Assembly (NCBI GenBank): GCA_013396655.1
Contig: WBMV01000460.1
Location: forward strand, 164,209 to 228,208
Direction: 5' to 3'
Origin: Campylorhamphus procurvoides
Lineage: Eukaryota > Chordata > Aves > Passeriformes > Dendrocolaptidae
Length of the DNA: 64,000 nucleotides
The notes beneath the pieces were generated by a model that was not told the origin of the DNA, did not search any database, and was given only the letters and a program-made list of their open reading frames with translations. Below, one piece after another: positions 1-12,420 of the stretch. The translations under genes were made by a program, and so were the position numbers. Every line of letters starts with the position of its first letter. Positions within the stretch are counted from its first letter, which is position 1.

Positions 1-1546
1 GAGGTGAAGCAAGTAGTGCACATGTGGGAGAAAGCTTTAAAGTGAGAATGAAATTGTCGTGACCCCTGTGATAACCAGTAACCCCAGTAGCCCTCATCAG
101 GTAACTCACATTTTCTAGGACCATGGTGGGCTTTGTAGATCTTGGGAAGAAAGCTAATTTTAAAAGGAAAAACTATGTTTAAAGAGAAAGTTGCTCTCTG
201 AACAGTTTTCCTAGTATTTGTTTTTCTGAATCTTCACAGAAGTGGCTGCCACAGCTATTATTCTCATTCCTGAGTCTTCCCCCATGTGTCCCCAGAGAAA
301 AAAACCAATGTGTTCACACAGAGCCTGCTGGAGGCAAGACAATGCAGGGCAGCCATAAAGCATCACTGCGCAGCTCTAAACTTGCCACATACACATTAGA
401 GTGCCATGCCTGACTTCAAGTAAAGTATTTTTCTTAAAATTTAGCACTGTTGGTTGAGGATCTGACAGTTCAGATGTTCCCACTACTTTGCCTCACTCTC
501 ACCTTTTTGCCCCTGTCAGCCACTGGTGGATGGACACAGCCCCTCCTGAAGCCTGTGATGCTCCATTACAGCGACTTGCATCCCTTTGAGGGGGACATAT
601 GTTACCGCTTGGCTACCCTGAGAACAGGTGGGAATCTGGGCATACCTTACAATGTCCTGGGTTGCTGTTTTCATTGTGCTCAGAGTTATGAACTGCAGTT
701 TGGTTTGTTTTGCTATGAACTGGGCTTTAAGCTAAATCTCTACCTTAAATTAACCCAGCACTATGTTTTCAGCTCATGAATTCCTTACAGTTTTTTATGC
801 TTTCTCCTGGTTTTCTTTTTCTCCACATATATGACAAATTGCATATCCATGCTAGGCTGCCCTAAGTCCGGAAGGACTAATCTGTAATGAGCACAGAAAA
901 GATGTTATAGCCAATTTGGTAAGTGAAGCAGCACACAAGGAATGCCACTTATTTGACTGCAGCCTAATTTATAAATTAAAGAAACACACACTCATAATAC
1001 ATTTAACAACAGATGACATAAATCAGTCCACTAAATTTGCACACGCACAGAGTCAGCTGTGGAGCAGAAGCAAGTTTTCTGCAAGCTTGATTGTCTGCAT
1101 GAATAAACCCATGTAGATTATTATGATATTATGCATACTAGAAGGGAATGCAGCTTCAGACACAATTCTAACAAGTTACACTAATGGAGTGTCTGGGATG
1201 ATTGACTTTTAATCCATTTGAGATGAACTGATGCCTTCATACTCAGAAAATGTAAGACGTATTCATAGATGTTAATAGGTCACTGACAGAGAAATCCCTT
1301 TTTAGCCTTTTGCATATGCAAGCTTCCAATGAAGCTCCACCTTCAAAGTCAGTGATAGAAAAAAAACCCTACAAGCGTAAAAGAATTTAAGAATTCAGCA
1401 TTGCATGTTTTCTCTAGTTTGAAGTTAGCACTATGCATTCAGCCTGCAAATTCAACACCTTGGGAGCTGTAGAGGATACTTATATGAGTAATGCAAACAG
1501 AATCTGATGGCTCACGCATGCTGACAATGATGACTGACAAATGAAA

Positions 1547-1689
1547 GGGGGTTTTGAGGGTTTTTGGTGGTGTTTTTTTGTTGCGTTTTGGATTTTTTTT
1601 ATTTGTTTGTTTTGGTGGGGGTTTTTTTGTTTGGTTGGGGTTTTTTTGTTTTGGGGTTTTTTGGTTGGTTGGCTTGGGGTTTTTTTTGT
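1547..1689 (+). repeat. GT-rich low-complexity tract
   Basis: About 140 bases made almost only of G and T on the plus strand, with irregular runs such as GGGGTTTTTTT and GGTTGGTTGG. The unit is not regular enough for a microsatellite. The G runs could allow G-quadruplexes. The translated ORFs across it are compositional artefacts. Confidence 0.85.
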
Positions 1690-2081
1690 CCCTGTTGTTG
1701 TGACTGGATGCCATGGTGATTGGACATATAAAGAGGTATATTTATCTGTCTGTGAGATCAAAATTTTATTTCTAATGAACCAGACCTGGTATCCCGGGGA
1801 GAAGCAATACCTCATGGTCTTAGAACATTTCCAGGCACAGCACCATAATGTCAGAACTTCAATATATTTTGGGAAGGAAGGATCTCTTAATAAGAGCTTT
1901 TAAGGATAAAATCTCCCTTAGAGTAGTTTGGACCTGCTAGGTTTGGGGATTTGCTGACAGAATTTCAGCAAAGTGCTAGATAGAAGTATTACACTTGTCA
2001 TTTTTTATCAGTGATGCCCTGAAGGGAAATTTCATTTATCAGGCCTGTTCACAGGAGAGTTTTTGTCCTGACAAATGAACA

Positions 2082-2118
2082 NNNNNNNNNNNNNNNNNNN
2101 NNNNNNNNNNNNNNNNNN
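2082..2118. other. Assembly gap (37 N)
   Basis: A run of 37 N. The right flank is poly-T followed by AT-rich sequence, a plausible reason for the assembly failure. Confidence 0.99.
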
Positions 2119-4384
2119 TTTTTCTGCATTTTTAATTTGTTGTGTTATCTGTAAAGTTAAATTTTATTAAATAAAAATAAATTTTATTAATTGGTTACTG
2201 GATTTTTGAGAGCTAGAGTACCTTTGGTAATTAATTACCCTGGAGTTATTGCTGCTGTCTGCATGATAAGTGTAATACTTAGTATGTTGACGAAACCAGA
2301 CACAGCCTTGCTCCCTGCCTTAGTGAATTCAGCAAGATGGTTAAAATACAAGACCTTGCAGTATCCCCCGCTGCAAGCAGTATGTGAAAGCATGACAGTA
2401 GAAGTGGGTAGGTAGGAAACAGACAACTTTGGACATGACTTGGCATGGCTCAGTTGTGGGACAGGTTTGCGTGTGGGCGATGCAGCTGCACAAAGGCTGA
2501 GTCATGTTGACAGGTGCCAGGCTGAAGGTGTCCTGGCACACTGAGCTCAGAAATCCAAATTGCTCTGCTACTAATCCCTTCCTTTCTGCTTCTGTGGAGA
2601 AATCCATGGTCTGAGGCACAGGTCTTCCATGGCAAACCCTCCCCCAGGTTTATATGCTGAGCATGACACCATATGGTATGGGATATCCCTGTGGTCAGTT
2701 GGAGTCAACTGTCCTGGCTGTCCTTTTGCATGCCCAGCATGCTCTCTGATGGGATGTTGTGAGGAGCAGAAAAGGCCTTGGCATTGTGCAAGTGTTGCTC
2801 AGCAGTAATGAAAACATCGCCATTATCAACATTGTTTTCAGCAAAAATCCAAAACACAGGCCTGTACTAGCTACTGTGAAGAAAATCAACCCCATTCCAG
2901 ACAAAACCAAGACATTTTTCAAGGCTCTCAGCCTGTGACACTGTGGATGCTGAAGTTTTCATGGCTCACAAATGAGACTAGATGAATTCTTAGAATAAAA
3001 CATGAAGGATCACTGTGCAGGAAGAAAACTGCATTCAAGTGACAAAGTATTTTTGCAAAGCATTACTTTATGATGTACTTAAATTCTCCCTAGGCACCCA
3101 CAGATGGCCATTGCCAGTGACCACACAGTGCATTGAATAGATCTCTGAAATGCTCTGGCTCAACTGGCTTTTTGTCCATGTGTGATGACCTTGTCCATCT
3201 TCTATGGACTGCTGTCTGTAACTGACAAAAAGCTATGAGGGCAGAAAGTCTTGCAGTTCTCTGTTTATAAAATCAGGAAAATTTGGTTAAGTGTTGGTAT
3301 TTCTAGTGTGAGACAATATAAATATTGTCTCAACAAGACAATGTTGAGAGAAATAGCAAGTAGATAAGTGTTGCAGCACATACATTCTTCTGTCCTCATG
3401 AGTTGGTGCTCGTGCAATGGTACCAGCTCCATTTCTGTCCTAATCACTTTCAAATGTACAGTATGCTGTGGTTTCATATTCAGGAACAGTGTTGTGTGAT
3501 GTGTTTTAAAGAGTTAGTTTAAACAGAAAGCAGACCATATTCCTCTGCTAAGGAAACATTTTATAGCCTGTACAACATAAATTCGTCCTAAGGCAGGTAG
3601 TCTGTAGTTGCTGCTGGTTGAGAAACAGTAAGGGAATCCCTTTGCCTTTGCTTTGCCTTTTCCTTCACCTGCTAAAGCTGATTTACACCTGAGGGTTACT
3701 TCCTGGGTCAGAGGGGATGTTTTACAGGCATGTCTGGAATGTAACTACAGAACATGATTGTGATAATGCAACTTGTCCTTGTTATGACATTTTCCACCTG
3801 TTGCACTGCAAACACGGTTCTCCCAAATGGTTTTAAAACACTTATGTGACTAGGTAAAACATCTCCAGGTGTGTAAAACCTAAACCATGCAGCCGTCCAG
3901 AAAAATGAAGCACGTCTTGCATTATCCTAGTGTGTCATCTTGTCTGTTATTATGTGTACCACCAATTCAAAAGCCAAGATGAAGAACTCCCATAGGAACT
4001 GCCTATTGTGAGACTCCAGATGGCCCTTCCTCCTCCTTGCAGCACATAACCTAAATATGTAACAACTCATTCACCATCACACTGAGAATCTGTTACGAGA
4101 GTGACACAATTAAATGAATTGCTGGAAAAACAAAAGGCAGTCTGGGGACTTTTGCATAATGTTCCACTCTGAATTCCAGCTTTTCAAAAAAGAAAACAAA
4201 AAGTTGTATTTCAGCATGCCTCATAGAATGCAATAAGTAATTCACAGGAAGATGTGCCTTCATCACTCTACACCTTAGAAATAACAAAGGCCATTGTTCA
4301 GGAAAAAAAAATTCTCTTGTGCAAAGAGACAGTTTATCAGCCTGCACTCCTACCATAAAGTTGCCTTTATCCACCCAAATAAAA

Positions 4385-4408
4385 TTATTTATTTATTATT
4401 TATTTATT
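4385..4408 (+). repeat. (TTTA)n-like simple repeat
   Basis: Short imperfect ATTT/TTTA tandem run, followed by more A/T-only sequence to about 4420. Confidence 0.8.
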
Positions 4409-5089
4409 AAAATAAAATATTAAAGAGCAAAACAAGCTTCAGGTTTTTTTGCTGATGAGATATGGGAGAAAAGGCAGAAGGTATTTCAAAAAGCCAAACT
4501 GACAAAAAAAGTAGAGTGATCACTGTCTCCTATGGCAGGTGCACACTTGTCATTTGAGTGCCTCAGGGGACGAGGGAGTCAGAAGTGCTTTCAATTTACT
4601 GTATTTGATTTCACTTCTGAGAGTAACAATCTGTTCAGGGACTCAAACTGTGATGGTGGAAGTATGTCAGATTTTGGGTTTGCATTCATGAAGGATTTGG
4701 AAAAGAGAACAATACAATACTCATCCTGTCAGTGTACTCAGAATAGCCTGCTACAATTACCTGTTCGGCACATGAATTTACGTGCAGTAATTCTTGAGGT
4801 AAAATGTTTCACAAGCATAACTAAAGTCTGCTTGGGTCAAATGTAATTTTGAAACAGGAAAGTGAATACTAACAGGGCATAAGGACATAAGTGTAGAGCA
4901 TGAGATAACCTGAAGAATCTTTAGGGCCGGTATAGCGTTGAGCAATCTTCAGATAAATCATCAAAGATGAATGATAAACTGGTTGAAGAAATAGAGATTC
5001 CAGTAAATGTTGATGTATCAGACACAGAAGCTCAGCTGACAATTTTTTCTTGACTGTCCTGTCCTCTGAGAAAGGAATTTTTTTGGCTG

Positions 5090-5170
5090 TGAATCACAGA
5101 ATCATCCAGATTGGAAAATACCTCTAAGATCAAGTCCAACCTTTGACCAATCATCACCTTGTCAACTACT
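5090..5170 (-). mobile_element. CR1 LINE 3'-end fragment
   Basis: The plus strand reads AATCACAGAATCATCCAGATT, followed by TTGGAAAATACCTCTAAGATC and CAAGTCCAACC. This is the reverse-oriented CR1 tail pattern (AGAATCAT, TTGGAAGGGACCTT, AAGATCAT, TCCAACC) typical of avian genomes, so the element is on the minus strand. It is diverged and 5'-truncated, with no coding sequence. The match is from pattern memory of the family. Confidence 0.75.
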
Positions 5171-6368
5171 ATGGTGGATAGTCTTTGAAAGTGTACATTT
5201 TTTTTAGCTCCTGTGAGAACTGAATGAATGTGCAGAATTTGGCTTTACTAGGCTTTCTTTATCTGCAGCATCCAAGTTTGAATCAATAGTTCCACAGACA
5301 AGAGGTTAGTACAGGAATTACAGCACAGTTTACAGCCCTTTTTCTCTCGTAGCAGTTAAATGATTGTGAGTCATTCAAATCTGGTTTATCTGAGGTATAA
5401 AAATATGATGCCATTAGACCTCATTAATGAGGTGCTGAGAGCCACACTCTACAGTAACCAGCATCTCCTTCTCCCAGGCAGTAAATCAGCACTATTCCAT
5501 TAAGTTTAAAGGGTTCAAGCTAATTTGCACCAACTCAGGATATCACGCTATAAACTTAGGCTCCACAGTGTATGGATTGCTTCATTCATCACAGGATCAC
5601 AGCTTTCTCCAGCTGGCAGAGAGCACCTATTCAGCTCCTTAACATTGCACAATAAAACACCGTAAAACAGGAAATGAATAAGAACATGAGGCCCTTGTGG
5701 GACTGTACGAAGCATGTATATTTTGAATATCATATGGACTTTGGCCAGGGTGCTCATGATTCAGCTGCTGAGCTTGGGGATGCTGTAAAAGAATTTAAAA
5801 TCTCTGTAGTATCTTAAGTTATATATAATGCAATGGTATACCTAACAAAATTATAGGGCAACGTAAATACTGGGTTAGTCCATTTATGCAGTCTCTGAAA
5901 TCCATCAGAAATTTAACATAGACTAGAAAAGATTTAAAAATGCATTATTGCAACATTTCTGCCAGGTACAAACCTGAAATGAATGATAACGTCAAAACTG
6001 TTGCTGAAAGAGGCAGGCATTTCTCATTGGGCTTTTTTTTTCTTCTGTACCTTTTTCCACAGTTTTCTTAGTGGTGACTGTCATTTAGTTATGCTTAGAA
6101 AAGAAACAAGGGATAATCCAAAATTGGTATAAGTAACAATTATTTCTACTGAATTAGAGTATTTCTACCTTAGACAGTAAATATTTCTACTCGCTGGCTG
6201 TAGTGGGTTGAGTCTGGCTGAACACCTGGTGTCCAGCTGAAGTGCTTCAAGGCCTCTCCCCTCTCTTTTGCCTTCCAGAGGGAAAGAAAAAAAAACAGCT
6301 AGCTCGGAATTTACGATTAGAGATATAGCTAGGAGAGAAGCTCTGATTAATTACCACGGGCAAAGCAG

Positions 6369-6511
6369 ATTCAGAATAATGCTTAAATTTATTACTAACA
6401 AGCTAAGAACTAGAAATCAGAAATAAAACAGTTTAGGAACACTTTTCCAACCACCCTCCAAAGTCAGTTGTTTCTGTAACCACATGCAGATGTAAGTCCA
6501 AAACTTTTAAG
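6369..6511 (+). repeat. First copy of 143-bp exact duplicate within the LTR
   Basis: These 143 bases recur without a mismatch at 6696-6838, an offset of 327. This copy runs uninterrupted into its flanks and is probably the real one. Confidence 0.9.
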
Positions 6512-6695
6512 CAGTAGTTCTTCCAAATCTGCTGTTTCTGTGGACTTCAGGAAGACAGTCCGTTTCACCACAGACATCACCATGGTTACAGGGGAATCTT
6601 AAATCTGAGTTCTTCCTCTGTATTCCGTGGGGCCCCTCTCACAAGAGAGATCCTCTGCTCTCTCATGGGTCATTCCATGGGGTGCAGTCTTTTAN

Positions 6696-6838
6696 ATTCA
6701 GAATAATGCTTAAATTTATTACTAACAAGCTAAGAACTAGAAATCAGAAATAAAACAGTTTAGGAACACTTTTCCAACCACCCTCCAAAGTCAGTTGTTT
6801 CTGTAACCACATGCAGATGTAAGTCCAAAACTTTTAAG
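6696..6838 (+). repeat. Second copy of 143-bp duplicate, bounded by single Ns
   Basis: Exact copy of 6369-6511, with a single N immediately before it (6695) and after it (6839). Such joins are typical of gap closure with an overlapping contig, so this copy is probably an assembly artefact that replaces the true LTR interior. Confidence 0.85.
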
Positions 6839-8279
6839 NCGGTCAGGGAATCATAGCTATGAATCCTTTCCCTGCTCTTGTGGGGTCCCTCCTTCTCCTC
6901 CTGCACTGACCTTAATGTCTGCACTGTTAATCCACGGCTGCAAATTTTAACTGCGCAACAACTCCTATTCTTAAGTATCTTTTCATGCAGGCACATTACT
7001 GTGATTCAAAAGCAGGAAGTTTTCCTCAGAGTTGACTGTCATTGGCTCTATAGGATAGGGGAAAACTTATACAGCTTCTAGCAAAAGCCACCCTTCTTCT
7101 TATCAAAAAAACCTAATCGGAGAAACCCATGACACTGGCCCTTTAGTGGGACTCCTGTTTTGAAGATCAACAGCACTAACCTGAAGAAGAAAGCCTTAAT
7201 AAAATTCAGAAGTCTTTGTATAGATCATCTAAACACCTGTGAAATAATACAAATATACACATTGGACAAACAAAAAATTTTCCTTTTCTTCCACTCTGCC
7301 TATGTTCCAGAAATCAGTTCCTGATACAGGATACTTCTGTTGATACTTCTGTACCCACTTTCACCTTTCTAGGACAGCTCGTACCTCCTGATTTGTGGTA
7401 ACAGGAAGATATTACCCGGATTGTATATGCCCTAAGTAGGCAAAAAATGAACAAACTGAGGCTCCTCAGCCACATCCTTGGTATTAGTTTCATAGTATAC
7501 ATTATAACCCAGCTATTGGGAAGCTAGTTATGAGAACCCGGAGAAAAATGAGAGGTTCAGGCTGTGAGAAGTAAAGAACTTTAAAAAGAAAAAAAAAAGA
7601 TAAAAAATATTTGAAGAGTTTTGAAGACTTAGATTTGTGAGCAGAAGAAAAGGTGAATCCTGAGAAAGAGGCAGGGATATTGTAAGACATGTCTATCTGC
7701 AGAGTTCCTACTTGGAAGTTGTTTGAAGAATGAAAAAGTGGAGTGGTTGGTATCTATAAAATCAAATTTGTCAAAGGAGGGGCTAAAAGAACTTTACAGA
7801 CAATAGTAGCAAGGGAAACAGAAAACTTATAAGTAATAATGCAATAAAAATAATGCAATAAGAAAATATATGTGGCATACAGCATCTGTGACCTTTGTAT
7901 ATCCCAGGAAGCTTAGGAACAAATCCTATGTTCTTAAGTCTAAGTAACACCAGTAGGCAGACTGTCCTCAAGGGGCAAATCTATTCTAAGCTCCAGGGGT
8001 TCCATCAGAAAGGGGAAGAAAGAATCTTGCTGCACCTGCAGGTAGATTCTCTGCTTGAACAGCAGACGATTGTGAGACACCTTATTACCAGTGATGCCAA
8101 AGGGTTTCTTTGATTTTTGATTTTTTAATTTTATAGATGTTAGAAATTATTGTAGATCTAATGTACTAGTAATATAACTTTAGTAGCTGAATGTTTATAC
8201 ACACTGACCACATCCTATATCAACCCCTTAGAATTCCTTAAGCTGTTTAGTCTGTATTTCAAGGTAGAATTGCAGAAAA

Positions 8280-8655
8280 GCGCCATGAAGCCTGTACCAC
8301 AAGATAAAGACAGGGACAGAAGGACCTCCAAATCTGAACCTTTGGAAGGCCTCCAAGGACCTGACGTGCTGTGAAGAAGACAATGACGATGAAGAGAGGG
8401 TCCTGAGACCCCAGACCTAATTCCTGATGGGGTGTGTAGAGGGTGGTACAGGGGCAGGACTGGGGAAAATAACAGAATGGGATTGGATGGACACTATTAT
8501 AAAAATCTGTAACTTAGTTGTAATAGAGAGAATTCTCAGGTGAATGTATTCCTGGAGCCGGTGTTGGCTCATTAAAGCTCTTGCTCACTTATCTTATCTC
8601 CTACTAGATGCCTGAGTTTTCTTCTTCGCTCCTTTAAGGCATCACCAGTTCTCCT
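8280..8655 (+). mobile_element. Possible LTR or retroelement 3' fragment
   Basis: On the plus strand a TATA-like ATTATAAAAA near 8497-8506 is followed by GAGCCGGTGTTGGCTCATTAAAGC and then CTTGCTCACTTATCTTATCTCC, an arrangement like the U3/R/U5 part of an avian LTR (TATA box, ATTAAA-type poly(A) signal, pyrimidine-rich U5). I could not find paired TG/CA ends or a target-site duplication, so the boundaries and the call are tentative. Confidence 0.3.
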
Positions 8656-11470
8656 CATTAAAATACAGCTGCATCAATACGAACATGGAAAATCCATTAT
8701 ATGATTGTGCTTTGGACTTATCTGGCCTGGAGATGAAAAATGCTTTTCTAATTTTTGTTCTTGATGCTTTCTTCAATAGTATGGCTGTTTTTGTTCTCAT
8801 TTTCCCTGTTAACTTTTGACCAAATGTGTACTATCTTAGGTCTAAGGACTCTTTAGAAATGATCAGAGGTTTGTAAAACTTCAAGAGGACTACGTTAATT
8901 ATCACATTTTTGATGGGAGAAAGCAGCTTGGAGAAATTTTAACACAGATAACCAACTCTCCTTCTCTCCCCCTGCTTTGGGAGAAAGTCTTTTAGTATTG
9001 CTCAGGGCTCTGGTGTTTGGAATGATGATTGAAGGCTTCGCTTTGTGGCTCTCAGGATTGTGATGTGAACTCCAGTTAATATATCTAGCCCTGAGTATGG
9101 CAAACATGACTAGTATGAGAATGAAAAAAGCTTTTTCTTCAAGAATGTTATGATTGTATATTTTGCCTGAATGTTATTGATTATATTACACTCTGCTCCA
9201 AATGGACTGTAAATTCCTTAGGGTAGAATAATTTTTCCTGTTTCTACCCATTGTTTAGTTCAATGCAACCCTTATTTTTATGGCACCTTTGGGCTATGCT
9301 AAAATATCAACAACATCACAATAAAGATGATATTCTTGTATCTTGCAATAGGTTGCACACCTGGTTGTCAACACGTCCTAACTATATAATTGCTGTTTTC
9401 TGTCTTGGAGTAGTCTCTTCAAGTTTACAGACTTCAGAGGTGCCCCAAATATAAACATACAGTGGCCACACAGCATGCAGCAACACTGAAGTGACAGGAT
9501 GTGACCACAGCCAATTAAATACCAATCATTTTTATTGAGGTGGATTGTAATGATTAATGCTGAATTGGATAGGTATAGCAACTGTGCCCTGCTATGAAGT
9601 TCTCAGAGATATAACTTCATTTTCTATTAAAAGGAATTCCAGTGTGATTTCCCAGCTCAGACTGAAATTTCCTCTACTTGCTGTGAGAGTAAAAGTTGAA
9701 TTCTGACCCTGGTCACTGGGATGCTGGGACAGGAGTTCCCTGATGGCTTGCCTTCTGTGTATCTTTCTCAAATGTGAACTTCTCATGTGAGATCTGCCAT
9801 TCAGGGCACCATTCAGGGGGTGTTTGGACGTGTTACTGAGTCTACTTAGAGCATAAAAAGACTGGGAAGACAGGGAAATAAATGAGAGGAAAAAGTACTT
9901 CCTGTGTTTTCCAGTTCTCTTGTTAGCTGCTAGGGGATTGGAAATGTCCACCACCTGTTCAGTGATTAGCCAGTACTCCAAACACACAGATTTTACAGCC
10001 CACAAGTTCTGTTTTAGGTGGAATCACTAAAGCAGAGCCATCCCGTCTCATGACATTAGCCCATAAGATTTCATGCAGTCACTGGTGCTCAGATTCTCAC
10101 TGCTGTTTCCACTAGGTTGAACCACAGCAGTTCAAACCCTCTTCCTAGTGCCCAGCTGTCCTGCCCTTGCAGACAGCCACCAGTGTGGGAAGGCACTAGG
10201 CCTTGCCTATCTAAGGCTAGAGCATCTAGAGACATGGCACATATTCCCAAATATTATTTATTATTATATTTGCACAGCAGTGAAAGGCTAAACTTGCAAT
10301 GCTGCACAAGGAAGTCTGATAGTTATATAGGTAAGTTAGGTTGATTGATTTTGATAAGAAAAATAGATACTGACTTTAGTAGCTATATAAATATGCGATA
10401 AGCAAAACTGCTGAGTAACTTTAAAATAGGTCTATACAAGTGCTGTATAGTATTTCTTTGCTTTGTTCGGCAGCCAAAGGCTGTGATCTTAGACTAAGAG
10501 TAAACCATAACATTCTCTGGAGCCTTAGATGCTCTTGCAGGGGATGCCTCCATAAAATTATGTTTCAAGACTAAATGATCAGCTTTTATACCACAATAGC
10601 AGCTAGAGAAAACTCAGATAAGGAACAGGGGCTCACTGTGCCATGCTCATGTAGGGTTATATCAATGCACTGAAATTCTATATGCAAATAGCTGTATCTG
10701 ATCTGATCTGCAGAGGAGGATGAAGAGTTCAGAGGACTCGTTATAACCTCTGCAATCTCTGTTCTTTTTTTTCTGCTCCAGTTTTCACTGTGGTCAATAG
10801 TGGAGTAAAAAATGTTATTATTGCTACTATTGTGGTTTGGCCATCACTGTGAAAAATAAGTTAGCAGTCTTATTTCTTCTATTTGTGATTGTGCTTTAAC
10901 ACTCCAGCATTCAACAGAAGGCATGCTAATGACAGCCAAGACCCCAAAGATTTGGCTGCCAAAATCACATCACTAGAGCAGTGAGACAGAGTTTATGACA
11001 AAAGAAATTACTAGTTTCTACAGCTACATTTTTTTTTCACCAGCCTTAAATTTTCTCCGTAGAAAAAGGTCTTTTTAGACAAGAAATTATAGCCTGCAGA
11101 AAACATCTACTAGTAAGTTGATTAATTAAAGACTACATTCTCTGATAGCAACTGTTGTGTCAGTCACACTGGAAATGAGAATATGGAAAGTACAGCTGAA
11201 AGACTCGGGGAGAGTAGATGTAATTAATGGTAAAAAGGCTTCTGAAATGCCTAGACGTAATGGAACAAGCCATAGTTTAGCAACAGGCCAAAAAAATCAA
11301 AGGCTCATCATTTTTAGTAACCTGAGGAAGTTTAAATAAGATACAACATCTTAAAAGGTGTCCTGAGTGTACAAGTGTGTAATTTTCCCCAATCAACTAC
11401 CTTCCTGACAGAAAGACAGAAAACTAGGTATGTCAGAAGGCAGATATGTCCCCCTGCTAAGTGTAACATT

Positions 11471-11497
11471 CCATGGCTCTAACTGAAAGAGCCATGG
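11471..11497. other. Perfect 10-bp inverted repeat, 7-nt loop
   Basis: CCATGGCTCT, then AACTGAA, then AGAGCCATGG. The arms are exact reverse complements. It is too short for a miRNA precursor by itself. Function unknown. Confidence 0.8.
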
Positions 11498-12420
11498 TGG
11501 AGCTTTTGAATCTCATCACTTGTACTATGCTTTCTCTGGGGATTGCTGGTTTTCCCCAGGCAGAAGAAATAGGACTGCCTTTCCCAGGTCCCCTGCCTGC
11601 AGGTGGAAACAGCATGGAGAGCCCTAAGCCCCACAGGTATACCTGCAGGTTAGTCACCAAGGTGGAGCATCTCCTGCTCTGTGTGATTGTGCACCAAGCT
11701 CCAGGCCCTTCACTGCACCTCCTCGATGTTCCAGCGTTGGTTTAGGGAAATCTAATGAAATCACTTGAAATTACACTTGCTGTGTGGAGTTAGTTGTGGG
11801 AATCTGTGTTTCACACCCTCTTGGGTGCCAAGTCACAGAGTGTGATGCTAACAAAACTGACATCCTGTTTGTGTCTTTAATGGCATGTTTTAGCTGGTTG
11901 CTCAGGAATTGGAATTTTTCACCAGGTATCTTGGTAATCAAGAAATAGTAATACTGGAAGATCTATGGCTTATGAGCTCACTAATAGTTGCAATTCCTGT
12001 TCAGATATTTTGCAGGCTGCTGCTGAAGAGCTAAGGGCCAGTGAAACCACAAAACTGAGGTTGTGTGTAGTCATACTGTGATGAGCTGAAGATCTGTATG
12101 TTTTCTCTAACCTTCCCCTCATGATGGTATATTTGGTTCTGACTGTAATTAGGTGGGTATATGGGCCCGGACACATGTATTTCAGGTTTAAATCAGGTGT
12201 AATTTGGTGGAATCTACTTAGTAGTTTGTCCAGTCCAGGACAGGCTTAAACACAACCAAAGTAAATAGCAACATCAGGGAACACAAATATTTTTGAATCG
12301 GTGTGGCTGAACCGGCTTGGTTTCGTGCGTGGGAACTCATCACACACCTGTACACCTGTCAGGGCTGTACAGACTAATTTGGCCCTAATGAATTAGTCGG
12401 TTTCTAATTAGCCAGTTGGC

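Larger units (their letters stand above)
1..6193. other. Non-coding flank, no gene seen
   Basis: AT-rich sequence with only short chance ORFs and no recognisable exon. No potassium-channel coding block (KCNV2, the usual neighbour on this side of VLDLR) is present. It holds a GT-rich tract, a 37-N gap, a TTTA repeat and one CR1 tail, listed separately; I see nothing else I can name. Confidence 0.7.
6199..7134. mobile_element. Solo endogenous-retrovirus LTR with 5-bp TSD
   Basis: The segment starts TGTAG and ends ATGACA, giving the short inverted TGT...ACA termini of an LTR. It is flanked by identical CTGGC at 6194-6198 and 7135-7139, a 5-bp target-site duplication. Its interior (the GGGTTGAGTCTGGCTG start, a CTCCTCCTGCACTGACCTTA block, CATTGGCTCTATAGGA, GCTTCTAGCAAAAGCCACCC) resembles a solitary LTR family common in birds. 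No gag, pol or env sequence is present, so it is the product of LTR-LTR recombination. A 5-bp duplication fits ERVL-like or some ERV1 integrases. Family and orientation are not resolved. The nominal length is inflated by a repeated internal segment bounded by single N characters. Confidence 0.85.
7140..12400. other. Non-coding intergenic stretch
   Basis: Starts right after the LTR target-site duplication. No exon series, no long ORF and no RNA gene recognised. It contains a possible LTR fragment near 8280-8655 and a short perfect hairpin at 11471-11497, listed separately. Confidence 0.65.

Noticed and set aside
1439..1903. ORFs of 91-120 codons at the GT-rich tract
   Set aside because: The proteins are runs of Lys/Asn/Pro/Gln or Phe/Gly/Trp that simply translate the low-complexity tract.
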